Part shown: piece after piece, positions 9,200 through 16,456 of the stretch
How positions within the stretch are numbered: position 1 is the first letter of the stretch
Layout of the letters: each line of letters starts with the position of its first letter
Source: Planctomycetota bacterium
Lineage (GTDB): Bacteria > Planctomycetota > Planctomycetia > Planctomycetales > Planctomycetaceae
Direction: 5' to 3'
Assembly (NCBI GenBank): GCA_030836185.1
Contig: JAURQH010000063.1
Span: forward strand, 1-33,630
Length of the DNA: 33,630 nucleotides
Notes under the pieces: model-generated
Databases searched by the model: none
Told to the model about the DNA's origin: nothing
Seen by the model: only the letters and a program-made list of their open reading frames with translations
Program-made: the position numbers and the translations under genes

Positions 9200-12100
9200 T
9201 TTCTGTGTCGTCAGACGAATCACTCGGCGTATCAGAGGAGCCATCTTTGGCGACCGCGGATTTCTGCATGCCGGGAAGCTTCGATTTCCAGTCCGTCCCG
9301 AAGCAGGTTTGTATGCTCCATAAGACACCCACCGCAAATATCCCATAACGAGCGGCGGCCAGAATATGGGCGATCATGTCATCATCTTTGACGGCATAGA
9401 TGGACGCCAGGAAGACGAGTAGCAGAACCACGCCGAGTCGGTTTTCCCAGCTTGTGTTTTTCAGCAGCCACCCGATCACTAACAAAGTTCCCGAGAGAAC
9501 CCAGACCATGTAGTGCATTTCCCACCACGAGACACGCGTTGAAGTGATGTTCCCCATGGATTTGAAGGAGTAGCCGATTCCCTCGGCGGGAAACTCGATG
9601 GCTCCCGTGGGGACTTCTCGAATCCAATCGTTCAGTTCGTCGGTTGAAACTTCGGGAGAGGTTGGAAATCCAAAGAGGCCCGCCGAAATTCGGGTTTGTT
9701 GATCATCATTGAATTGAGATGGCGTGCCGACCAAGTGGAATTTATCCGGTACCCAAATTGCCAAGCGACACTGTTGAACGGCTGCCGTTCCTCCCTGACT
9801 GCCAATCTGAGGGAAGCCGAGTTGCAAAGTTCCCAATGGACCTTTGAATTGTGGGGGGTTAATTGGCCATAAAAACTGAATGGTCAGAGTCAGTTCTGCT
9901 TCCGTGGCTCTCGATATGTTGACGTAGTAAGCATCATATTCATCGGTACTTTCTTCGGGTTCGGCTTGTTCGAGATTCACTCGTTTGCCATCGACCAGAA
10001 CACTCAGAGGATCGGCGTTGACCGGCAACTGTACGAGCAACCGTTGTCGCTCGCTGGTGTTGATCAAATAGCGAGCGCGATAGGTGGCCTGAGGATCGTA
10101 TCCGACCGCAATTTCAACCAAAGCTCTCGAAATGACCGTCTCCACCACTGATTCAATCTCATACTTCCGAGATCGAACACTTAATGTGACCGGTTGAGTG
10201 AAATAACGATATGCTTGATCGCTTGATCGTGCATCCATTGTTAATTCGCGACGATCAATGGCTTCACTTCGCTCAGCTTCAATATCTGAGGAGACGGACA
10301 AGGCACGATCTCGTGCGATACCGATTTCGCCGACAGTTCTCACTAAGGCGATTTCGGTTCCCTCTTCGACATCCGTCAACGCCGGCATGGCCTTCGGTAA
10401 CGAAATTTCGATCTCCGAAAGTTGTTCGTCACCTTCCCGTTTCAGCGGAAGTTCGTAGACAACATTGAAGGTTTGTTCGCCCATCGCGTCTTGTGTCAGT
10501 TCGATGGTCCAAATTACCCAGCCATCGACGGGCTCGTCCGCGGCGGTTTGGCTCTGGATTGATTGCCCGCCACCTGATGGGACATCAATCGTAACGAGAT
10601 TTTTGACAGACTCAGGGACTGCAATTTGGAAGAATCGAACCGGAGCATGTTCGACCTGATAGCGAATTGCCGACAGGATCGCGGCTTGATCTTCATTCAC
10701 TTCCAGATAAGACTCCACCCGAGCGGAGAGGCGAGTCGGTTTGCGGACCGTCCGAACAGTGACCATTAAAGGACGAGATTGATAGGACCAACTCGCAATC
10801 AACCCCGTATGTCCGCCCCCTTGCTTGCCGACATTAACGGGAACATCAACGGGGACGACGCCGTTTGTCTCTTCTTCGACGATGTCGATTTCCAACGAAG
10901 CGGGTGCATAAATCGAGATGGTTCCCGTTTCCTGAAAGACGCTTTGTGGTTCAGGGACGGGGAGCGCCAACTTTGCTTCCGTCGCATCTTCAAGGTCAAT
11001 CCGACCTTTCAAAATCACCTGAACATTGCCCATGCGTTTTTCATTAAAGGAAACGGTCATCACTCCGGTCGCATCATCGATGGTGTATTCCCGCATGTTT
11101 TTCGTGGTGACAGATTCGATCGTGAGATCGGCGGGGAGCTTGATTTGTAGATCGAAGACACCGGCTCGATCAATCTGATAAGACAGACGCGAATTGACAG
11201 ACAGCGAGCTTTTCTGGAACACATGATGGGTCTGATTTTGAACCTGTACTCGAGGTTGAACAGGCTGGACTCCGCCGATCAAAGTGAACACAGGGCTGTA
11301 GAATTTGTAATGAACCTGTGCCCGATTGCGAACAGCCTCTGGGACCGATGGGCCATCCACGCGGATGAGTCCTTCCTGTTGCTCGACGATTAATCGTGTT
11401 CCTTCAGAATGCGCGATTGAGAGTGTGCCGCTTTCACGAATCGCACCGCGCACCTGAATTCCGCTGACGAGTCCGTCATCATCCGTTCCCGCCAATGAAA
11501 AACTCTCTTCCGGGAGAGGTTGCTCAGTGTGAACTTCGAGCGTAAATTTCTTCGTGATCGCCTGTAAGAGTTTGATCGTAATGATCTTGGCCTCGTCCGT
11601 TTCCTGGACGGTTTGACGTTGAACATTCACCGTGGCAGAAGAGACTCCCAGAATTCGATGTGTTTTGGGAACGAGAATCTGCAGTTCAGATAGTTCTCCC
11701 CGGAGAACATCAACATCAAGAAGAGCTTCCGTATGAACCAATCCATCAGCGAGAGTGACAACGGTCTGATTCTGCACGCTGGTCAAGAGTTCCATTTGAG
11801 GTTTTGTGCTGGCTTTCGGAGTCCAGGAGATCTCCATCCGGTTCGTGGCACCCAAGTTGACTTTGACCTGTGAAGCTTCGCCTTCCACTTCGACAGGAGT
11901 CACGATTGACTCCGGCTTGATGCTGATGGTTTGCTCGGCGGTGGGAACAGTGATCTCGGCAGTGGTAATTCCTGACAGAGGAGTTTCCAGAGCAATCGTT
12001 CGTTGGTCGGGTGAAGACTGGATTTGGACCAAGAGTTCCAGTGAGAGTTGATACGTCCCTTTGCCGGGAAGCTGAACCAGATAGGCACCATCTCCGGCCC

Positions 12101-12545
12101 CTCGAAAGAAAGCCTCTTCATTGTCGAGAGTCGCCTTGCCAACCGAGGCTCCCTTGAAGGGAAGTCGTATGGCCGACCAACTCTCGCTGTTCGACCGTAA
12201 CGACAACTCAACCTGAATCCGGGCAACTTCTTTTTCGACGATGACCCGGTAATGGGATTTCGTCAAAACCGCTTGCGGGCTTTCTGGTCGATGATTTTCC
12301 AGCAACTTCATCAGCTTTTGAAGATCAGCGTAGGGCAGGATGGCAGCCGCCCCTTTTTGGCCAAATACTTCTTCCAATTTCTCGTAGGGGATGAAAATGG
12401 AAGGTGGATTCTCATTTTTGACCACTAATGGTGCCGCTTCGGTGGCTGGTTCATCTTGAGCAATGAGCGAAGAGACCCCAAGCGGAAGCCCCAACAGAAT
12501 ACACACGCCAACGACCAGAAAGGTCGTAACTTTAATATTAGACAT
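9189..12545 (-). CDS. Large exported membrane-anchored protein, single module (1118 aa)
   Basis: Function is unknown. A signal peptide or N-terminal anchor lies at residues 1-30 (TTFLVVGVCILLGLPLGVSS, with cleavage possible near LIA/QDE). The start of the mature part (PPSIFIPYEKLEEVFGQKG, then LPYADLQKLMKLLE) matches the pattern that opens each module of the neighbouring 2702-aa protein. Residues about 90-1000 are a long series of predicted beta strands with few cysteines and no catalytic motif, consistent with stacked beta-sandwich domains outside the membrane. The C-terminus has three hydrophobic segments (about 1010-1030, 1033-1048, 1060-1078) and an acidic, Ser/Asp-rich tail. The start has AGGA 10 nt upstream and a sigma70-like promoter at 12641-12670. 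It is the first gene of a two-gene operon with the giant paralogue; the pair probably works as one envelope complex (inference). Confidence 0.85.
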   Translation of the reverse strand: MSNIKVTTFLVVGVCILLGLPLGVSSLIAQDEPATEAAPLVVKNENPPSIFIPYEKLEEVFGQKGAAAILPYADLQKLMKLLENHRPESPQAVLTKSHYRVIVEKEVARIQVELSLRSNSESWSAIRLPFKGASVGKATLDNEEAFFRGAGDGAYLVQLPGKGTYQLSLELLVQIQSSPDQRTIALETPLSGITTAEITVPTAEQTISIKPESIVTPVEVEGEASQVKVNLGATNRMEISWTPKASTKPQMELLTSVQNQTVVTLADGLVHTEALLDVDVLRGELSELQILVPKTHRILGVSSATVNVQRQTVQETDEAKIITIKLLQAITKKFTLEVHTEQPLPEESFSLAGTDDDGLVSGIQVRGAIRESGTLSIAHSEGTRLIVEQQEGLIRVDGPSVPEAVRNRAQVHYKFYSPVFTLIGGVQPVQPRVQVQNQTHHVFQKSSLSVNSRLSYQIDRAGVFDLQIKLPADLTIESVTTKNMREYTIDDATGVMTVSFNEKRMGNVQVILKGRIDLEDATEAKLALPVPEPQSVFQETGTISIYAPASLEIDIVEEETNGVVPVDVPVNVGKQGGGHTGLIASWSYQSRPLMVTVRTVRKPTRLSARVESYLEVNEDQAAILSAIRYQVEHAPVRFFQIAVPESVKNLVTIDVPSGGGQSIQSQTAADEPVDGWVIWTIELTQDAMGEQTFNVVYELPLKREGDEQLSEIEISLPKAMPALTDVEEGTEIALVRTVGEIGIARDRALSVSSDIEAERSEAIDRRELTMDARSSDQAYRYFTQPVTLSVRSRKYEIESVVETVISRALVEIAVGYDPQATYRARYLINTSERQRLLVQLPVNADPLSVLVDGKRVNLEQAEPEESTDEYDAYYVNISRATEAELTLTIQFLWPINPPQFKGPLGTLQLGFPQIGSQGGTAAVQQCRLAIWVPDKFHLVGTPSQFNDDQQTRISAGLFGFPTSPEVSTDELNDWIREVPTGAIEFPAEGIGYSFKSMGNITSTRVSWWEMHYMVWVLSGTLLVIGWLLKNTSWENRLGVVLLLVFLASIYAVKDDDMIAHILAAARYGIFAVGVLWSIQTCFGTDWKSKLPGMQKSAVAKDGSSDTPSDSSDDTEKDS

Positions 12546-12640
12546 ACTTTATGAGTCCTGTCCTTCAGTGTGCGGCAGAGTCTTCAAACCGTGTTCATGA
12601 TGTGATGACGCAGTTTTAGCGGCAGAAGTTGCCGAAAAGT

Positions 12641-12670
12641 ATGATAATTCATGGATCCCTGAAATGTCAA
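12641..12670 (-). promoter_or_regulatory. Candidate sigma70-type promoter for the giant-protein operon
   Basis: On the minus strand TTGACA (12670-12665) is separated by 18 bp from TATCAT (12646-12641). It lies about 95 bp upstream of the ATG at 12545 and points into the operon. The -35 box is a perfect consensus match and the -10 differs by one base. Confidence 0.5.
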
Positions 12671-12698
12671 AACAGGAAATTATCACATTTAAGGTAGA

Positions 12699-12722
12699 TT
12701 AAGGCGTTTGCATTGGCCTTAA
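12699..12722. repeat. Inverted repeat TTAAGGC / GCCTTAA
   Basis: Two perfect 7-bp arms flank a 10-nt spacer in the divergent intergenic region between the giant operon and the two-TM gene. There is no T-run on either strand, so it is not a terminator. It could be an operator; its position just upstream of the -35 box of the operon promoter allows that but does not prove it. Confidence 0.3.
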
Positions 12723-12805
12723 CGGTCACAAAAACATCCTGAACTACCTGCCTTTCCTAAAGGGACTCTGGGAGAAATGTCATTCTCGGCTTCTCAATTC
12801 AGCCG

Positions 12806-13591
12806 ATGAATATTTCACAGCACCCTCGCGCAGAGAATACGTTCATGGACTCGTCACACGAAATAGACTCCCTCGACTCTCCTGTGGAGCAGAAACAAAG
12901 CGACGAAGAACCGCGCAAATCATTCAATTGGGGGTGGCTGATACTTGCGATGGGGCTGTACGCTCTGGTGATTCTGTCTCCCAAACTTGCGCAGCAGGAA
13001 ATTATGCTGGCCGATTATCAGTCATTGCAGCAACAAATGCTGGCCGATCAGTCACGGCTAAATCGCTTACACCAAGTGAAGCACTCTCTTAAAAGCGAAC
13101 CCGAGTTGGCGCACCAAATTCTGAACGGTCAAAAGTCGGTTCTGAAAGGGGATCGGGAAATTCTCCCCGACACAATCACCCCAGCCGATCAGTCTGATCG
13201 CCAAGCGCATGCAAACACAGGGCTTCCGATACGAGGTCCTCACTGGTATGCGCCGATTGTAATCTTCATTGGCGAGAACGAGATGGTTCGAGGGTTAGTC
13301 TTATGCGGCGTGATTGTCTTAATTTTAATGACGTTTGTCTCGGCACCTCCATCCACATCGCAACTCGACAAGTCAGAAGGTGATGCCGAGGAACGAGAGG
13401 CTCTTCCACGAACTCCCAATTTTCTCTCTCGACTGAAGCAGCGCTACGACAACCAGCCGGACGATGAAATCGACGTCGATCTTGAATTGCAGTTGCTGGC
13501 ATTAGCGAACCAGGAAGAAGATGAATGGGAGCTGGATGCGTTGCCGATTGACGAGAATGAGGAAGAGGAATCTTCACTTCACGAAGCGTAA
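12806..13591 (+). CDS. Two-TM coiled-coil protein of unknown function (261 aa)
   Basis: The product has a polar acidic N-terminus, a first TM helix at about residues 42-60 (WGWLILAMGLYALVILSP), then a Gln/Leu-rich stretch (QEIMLADYQSLQQQMLADQS) that looks like a coiled coil. A polar extracytoplasmic region follows, then a second TM helix at about 163-182 (GLVLCGVIVLILMTFVSAP) and a strongly acidic C-terminal tail (EEEDEWELDALPIDENEEEE type). TM plus coiled coil recalls FtsB/FtsL-type proteins, but the second TM and the tail do not fit, so I do not assign it there. Neither ATG12806 nor the in-frame ATG12845 has a good ribosome site, so the start is uncertain. It is divergent from the giant-protein operon, which hints at a shared envelope role (inference). 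Confidence 0.75.
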   Translation: MNISQHPRAENTFMDSSHEIDSLDSPVEQKQSDEEPRKSFNWGWLILAMGLYALVILSPKLAQQEIMLADYQSLQQQMLADQSRLNRLHQVKHSLKSEPELAHQILNGQKSVLKGDREILPDTITPADQSDRQAHANTGLPIRGPHWYAPIVIFIGENEMVRGLVLCGVIVLILMTFVSAPPSTSQLDKSEGDAEEREALPRTPNFLSRLKQRYDNQPDDEIDVDLELQLLALANQEEDEWELDALPIDENEEEESSLHEA

Positions 13592-13610
13592 CTCAGTTCG
13601 TCTGCGATTC

Positions 13611-14312
13611 TCAATTCTCTGTGATTGCCTCAAGATAAGAAATCACTTCTGAAAAGTGATTGATCGTTCCGTCTTTCTTGGTCGCTGATTGAGAACGGTC
13701 AATCAGCAGAGCCGACAAACCAGCTTGTCGGGCAGAGATCACGTCGTTCTCTTCATGATCGCCAATCATCAACATCTGAGTCGGTGAGACGTTCAATCGG
13801 CTCGCAAGCTCCGAATAAAAAATCAAAGAGGGCTTGCGATATCCAAGTTCTGCCGACGCAAATGCAACATCAATCGGCATGAGTTCCGAGTGACCGGCAC
13901 AAACTTCATGAATTCGATGATCAAAATTGGAGCCGATGGCCAAGGAGTACCCAGCCTGTTTCAATGACTGTAGCAGAGGGGGTACATCGGTAAAGACTTG
14001 CCAGGCTTCAGGTTTTGAAAAATGTGAGTGAACTTCTGCAAAGCAAGCGTCCATCTCGGTCACATCGTCGAGCACGCGTTCGACAATTTGCTTCCATCGA
14101 GCCAATTCGATCTCTTCGTTGGAACAATGTTTTTCACCCTCCGAGTTCGAGTATGATTTCTCAAATTGTTTGCGAAACCGTGACAGGATATCTTCAATCG
14201 TGTATTGGCTTCCGAATTTGTTTCCGATTCGCCAGTAAGCTTCAGCGACTGAGGGGACGGGTTCGATGAGGGTGCCGACGGCATCAAAAACGATCCACAA
14301 TGGTTGAGTCAT
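13611..14312 (-). CDS. HAD superfamily hydrolase, REG-2/HDHD3-like
   Basis: This is a 233-residue HAD subfamily IA protein, normal length for the group. Motif I is FDAVGTLI near residues 9-16: the nucleophile Asp is present, but the usual second Asp of DxD is Val. The DAVGT form is known from REG-2-like (TIGR02252-type) proteins. Motif II is the Ser in AIGSNFD, motif III the Lys in GYRKPS, and motif IV GDHEENDV, which carries the Mg-binding acids. An alpha-helical cap lies at about residues 20-100. It is probably a phosphatase or phosphatase-like protein in the cytoplasm; the substrate cannot be read from the sequence. It lies 93 bp after the csrA terminator hairpin, so it is probably transcribed separately from csrA. 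Confidence 0.88.
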   Translation of the reverse strand: MTQPLWIVFDAVGTLIEPVPSVAEAYWRIGNKFGSQYTIEDILSRFRKQFEKSYSNSEGEKHCSNEEIELARWKQIVERVLDDVTEMDACFAEVHSHFSKPEAWQVFTDVPPLLQSLKQAGYSLAIGSNFDHRIHEVCAGHSELMPIDVAFASAELGYRKPSLIFYSELASRLNVSPTQMLMIGDHEENDVISARQAGLSALLIDRSQSATKKDGTINHFSEVISYLEAITEN

Positions 14313-14404
14313 ATTTCTCTGAATTCCTGGAGATGATTGAGTCGTAGTGATTCATCGTTATTATTACGACTATTCGAGAGATGACGAGCTTCTATTGTGC
14401 GCAT

Positions 14405-14431
14405 AAAAAAAGAGCGGCACAAATGCCGCTC
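14405..14431 (-). terminator. Rho-independent terminator of csrA
   Basis: On the minus strand a perfect 8-bp stem GAGCGGCA / TGCCGCTC with a 4-nt loop (TTTG) is followed at once by seven T. It begins 30 bp after the csrA stop. This separates csrA from the downstream HAD gene. Confidence 0.92.
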
Positions 14432-14460
14432 GACTCTGTTTTCATATTCTGCAGACTGAT

Positions 14461-14667
14461 TCAGTCTGTGGAGGCGTCAGGTTTTGCCGCCTCTTTTTGC
14501 TCAGATTCTTTTTGAATCAGGTCGTAAATTTCTTCCCGATGCACGGAGACTTCGGGAGGCGCCTTAATTCCGAGACGAACTTTATCACCTCGAATGTCAA
14601 CAATTGTCACGACGATGTGATCACCAATGATGATGCTCTCGTCGCGCTGTCTGGAAAGTACAAGCAT
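14461..14667 (-). CDS. csrA: Carbon storage regulator CsrA, RNA-binding translational regulator
   Basis: The 68-residue product opens with [16 protein letters not shown], the standard CsrA start, and continues with [19 protein letters not shown], the conserved second half. The RNA-binding residues Leu4 and Arg44 are present. CsrA is a dimer that binds GGA motifs in mRNA leaders, usually over ribosome sites, to repress or stabilise transcripts. The C-terminal tail ([16 protein letters not shown]) is acidic and variable, as usual. The start has AGGAG 7 nt upstream. The gene is monocistronic, with a strong terminator downstream. Its own leader holds several GGA motifs, so autoregulation is plausible. 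Confidence 0.97.
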   Translation of the reverse strand: MLVLSRQRDESIIIGDHIVVTIVDIRGDKVRLGIKAPPEVSVHREEIYDLIQKESEQKEAAKPDASTD

Positions 14668-14735
14668 GAACGAACTCCTGTTTCGCTTTCCGCAGACGGG
14701 TCGTCAGCCTCGATGCCGGGACCATATCCCTGTCT
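14668..14735 (-). promoter_or_regulatory. csrA leader with GGA motifs (possible CsrA autoregulation)
   Basis: The minus-strand leader contains GGA inside the ribosome site (CAGGAG, 14675-14679), a second in GCGGAAAG 13 nt further upstream, and a third in AGGGATATGGTCCC, where a 4-bp stem could form. A GGA within the ribosome site plus an upstream GGA is the layout of known CsrA-controlled leaders. No binding data can be inferred beyond this pattern. Confidence 0.35.
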
Positions 14736-14830
14736 TACGGATGGTTTTTGATGAAGGAAAGTAATCACTGCTTGGCAGTATTGACTGCCCGCAAATCAAT
14801 TTGGACCCGACAAGATCGCACGAGAGATTC

Positions 14831-15223
14831 TCATGGTCTCTTAATCCCAGAAGTCCAACAATCATTTGCGTTTTGAAGTCGCTCAATCTTTTTTCGGATG
14901 AATGTTTCATCAATGAAAATGGATAAGACACTATTCTTGAACAGATTGGACTGGCTCAATATAGAACCGATCATTTCTGAAAATCCCTGAATAGCGACCA
15001 GCGAATGCTGGCTGAGCTTCTTCAGAAGGCAGGGTGTCGGGCAATCGATCAACAACAAAAAGCGGAGAGACTTTTTAAGATCAATTGCAAGATGCTCTGC
15101 CGTGATTGATTCATCGGCGCGAGCCGACAAAATCCCGTATGGCAAACGGGGAGATCCAGGAATTATTGGTGACCTATGCAGCACCTTGTCGATTATGACG
15201 ACTTTGCAGTTTGCTGCTCTCAC
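14831..15223 (-). CDS. Orphan ORF coupled to TPR gene (130 aa, GTG start)
   Basis: I do not recognise this protein. The frame begins GTG directly after the TGA of the TPR gene (TGAGTG), so it would be translated by re-initiation; GAGAGTGAG just upstream is a poor ribosome site. The sequence has alternating hydrophobic strands and helices (VVIIDKVLHRS, LRFLLLIDCPTPCLLKKLS, LFKNSVLSIFIDETFI), which is protein-like, with no signal peptide or TM helix. Codon use includes more AGG, AGA and ATA than neighbouring genes, which lowers confidence. It could be a decayed gene or a genuine small partner of the TPR protein. Confidence 0.42.
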   Translation of the reverse strand: MRAANCKVVIIDKVLHRSPIIPGSPRLPYGILSARADESITAEHLAIDLKKSLRFLLLIDCPTPCLLKKLSQHSLVAIQGFSEMIGSILSQSNLFKNSVLSIFIDETFIRKKIERLQNANDCWTSGIKRP

Positions 15224-15751
15224 TCACTCACTCTCTTGCTCAACCGTCTCGGCAATAAATTGAAAGTCGGGATCTGTGCGCAGGTGGTCGAAGTCGGTTT
15301 CTGCCGAGATCAGACCTCGCAACTGAGGCTCCATTCGTAAAGAACGCCCCAAGCATTCAATCGCTTTGGGTTTATCACCGACAAGTGAGAAGTAGCAGGC
15401 CAAATTGTAGATGACAATGGGCTCTTCGGGGTGATGCTGCTTAGCACGTTCGAGAGACTCGATGGCTCGGATCAGGCGGTCAATCCGTTTGTAGCACCAA
15501 GCCAATCCCAAATGAGACTGTAAGTTTTTGGGTTGAAGACGAATCGCTTTTTCAAAAAACGGGATGGCTTCGTCAAATTGACTCAAATCACGATACGATT
15601 CCGCTGTTAGCAACCAAAAATCAAACTCACAAAATTCAGGAGATTGAATCTTTCGGAGTTCACGCAGCGCGCAATCCGGCATCCCGAGGATCAGATAACC
15701 ACGCGCAGCATCAAGTCGACGACTGCGGAATTTCGAGTTTTCAATAGACAT
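15224..15751 (-). CDS. TPR-repeat protein (175 aa)
   Basis: The protein holds about four tetratricopeptide repeats, recognisable from the W/Y..G/A..A..P spacing: ARGYLILGMPDCALRELRKI, AESYRDLSQFDEAIPFFEKA with LQPKN, AWCYKRIDRLIRAIESLERA with HHPEEP, and ACYFSLVGDKPKAIECLGRS with MEPQ. The end AETDFDHLRTDPDFQFI is the common closing motif of this TPR subgroup. There is no signal peptide, so it is probably a cytoplasmic protein-binding scaffold. No clear ribosome site precedes ATG15751. The downstream ORF starts at its stop codon. The partner protein is unknown. Confidence 0.85.
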   Translation of the reverse strand: MSIENSKFRSRRLDAARGYLILGMPDCALRELRKIQSPEFCEFDFWLLTAESYRDLSQFDEAIPFFEKAIRLQPKNLQSHLGLAWCYKRIDRLIRAIESLERAKQHHPEEPIVIYNLACYFSLVGDKPKAIECLGRSLRMEPQLRGLISAETDFDHLRTDPDFQFIAETVEQESE

Positions 15752-16136
15752 GAATATGCCACCAAGCCAGGGGATTCAAGTGGTTTGGCACGTCACAACA
15801 GGCTGAACTGCTTATCTCAATCTCAAAACTAACAGCCTTTTGAGGCAGCGTCCAGACGGGGATTTCACTGAATCTACGGAACAGTACGTTATTCGATTCA
15901 GAATGATGTTACCCAACTTAATTCAAAGCTCGTTTATATTATGAAAAAATGGGACTTGAGCCTGATCACAAAGGATTTTACATTGACCAGATGTCGATAA
16001 TTTGTATATAAATAAATGATGCATATATTGTTAATATTCTTCACAATACCTAAATTTATCCATTCAGGAATAGCCGCCCATAAGTAATCAATAAGTGTCA
16101 CACAACTGGGACAGGATGCCCGGAAAGGACGCCGTT
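15752..16136. other. AT-rich divergent intergenic region, 385 bp
   Basis: The right half (about 15890-16080) is far more AT-rich than the rest of the window and contains TTATATTATG, TATATAAATAAATG and TTAATATTCTTC. It separates the minus-strand TPR gene from the plus-strand small membrane protein and includes the promoter candidate listed at 15983-16012. I see no RNA gene or ORF with coding character in it. Confidence 0.5.
15983..16012 (+). promoter_or_regulatory. Candidate promoter for the small membrane protein gene
   Basis: TTGACC (15983-15988) is followed after 16 bp by TATATA (16005-16010), or after 18 bp by TATAAA (16007-16012). It reads toward the gene starting at 16137 and would leave a leader of about 120 nt. 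The surrounding sequence is AT-rich, which raises the chance of a fortuitous match. Confidence 0.4.
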
Positions 16137-16334
16137 ATGAGCAAACAGAACATGATGACATTGATGGCTGTTACAGCCTCTCTTTGGCTCGGAAGTCTCG
16201 CTTGGCTTTCAGGTTACAAGCAAGGTTACTCAGAAGGTGCTGACACCGCTTGGGACGATGCCCGTTCTGCTCTCTCCGCGGACATTCCCGTGCTTCAGAT
16301 TGACTCGATTGAGGTCTCTTCGCTGGACAAGTGA
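16137..16334 (+). CDS. Small one-TM protein of unknown function (65 aa)
   Basis: The chosen ATG has AAAGGA 8 nt upstream; an earlier in-frame ATG at 16095 lacks a ribosome site. The product has one TM helix (MMTLMAVTASLWLGSLAWLS) followed by GYKQGYSEGADTAWDDARSA and a short acidic end. The GYxxGYxxG pattern just after the helix could pack against the membrane. It has its own promoter candidate and a strong terminator, so it is an independent small gene rather than a fragment. No family is recognised. Confidence 0.65.
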   Translation: MSKQNMMTLMAVTASLWLGSLAWLSGYKQGYSEGADTAWDDARSALSADIPVLQIDSIEVSSLDK

Positions 16335-16382
16335 TCTCATCAGGTTCAAAATAATACCTTCACTTTCTGTGAAGCCACAATA

Positions 16383-16421
16383 AAAATAGCACTGCGAAAG
16401 TTTAGTTCGCAGGGCTATTTT
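16383..16421. terminator. Bidirectional terminator between convergent genes
   Basis: AAAATAGC and CTGCGAA pair with TTCGCAG and GCTATTTT around a 7-nt loop, with one mismatch between the two stem parts. The A-rich and T-rich flanks let it act on both strands, after the small membrane gene on the plus strand and after the htrA-type gene on the minus strand. Confidence 0.88.
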
Positions 16422-16456
16422 CGTATCTCGATGAAATCGATTCTTGTGCCAAGGGC

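Noticed and set aside
12665-12690. DnaA-box-like TTATCACA near 12680
   Set aside because: It lacks one base of the nonamer TTATCCACA and stands alone, so no origin is called.
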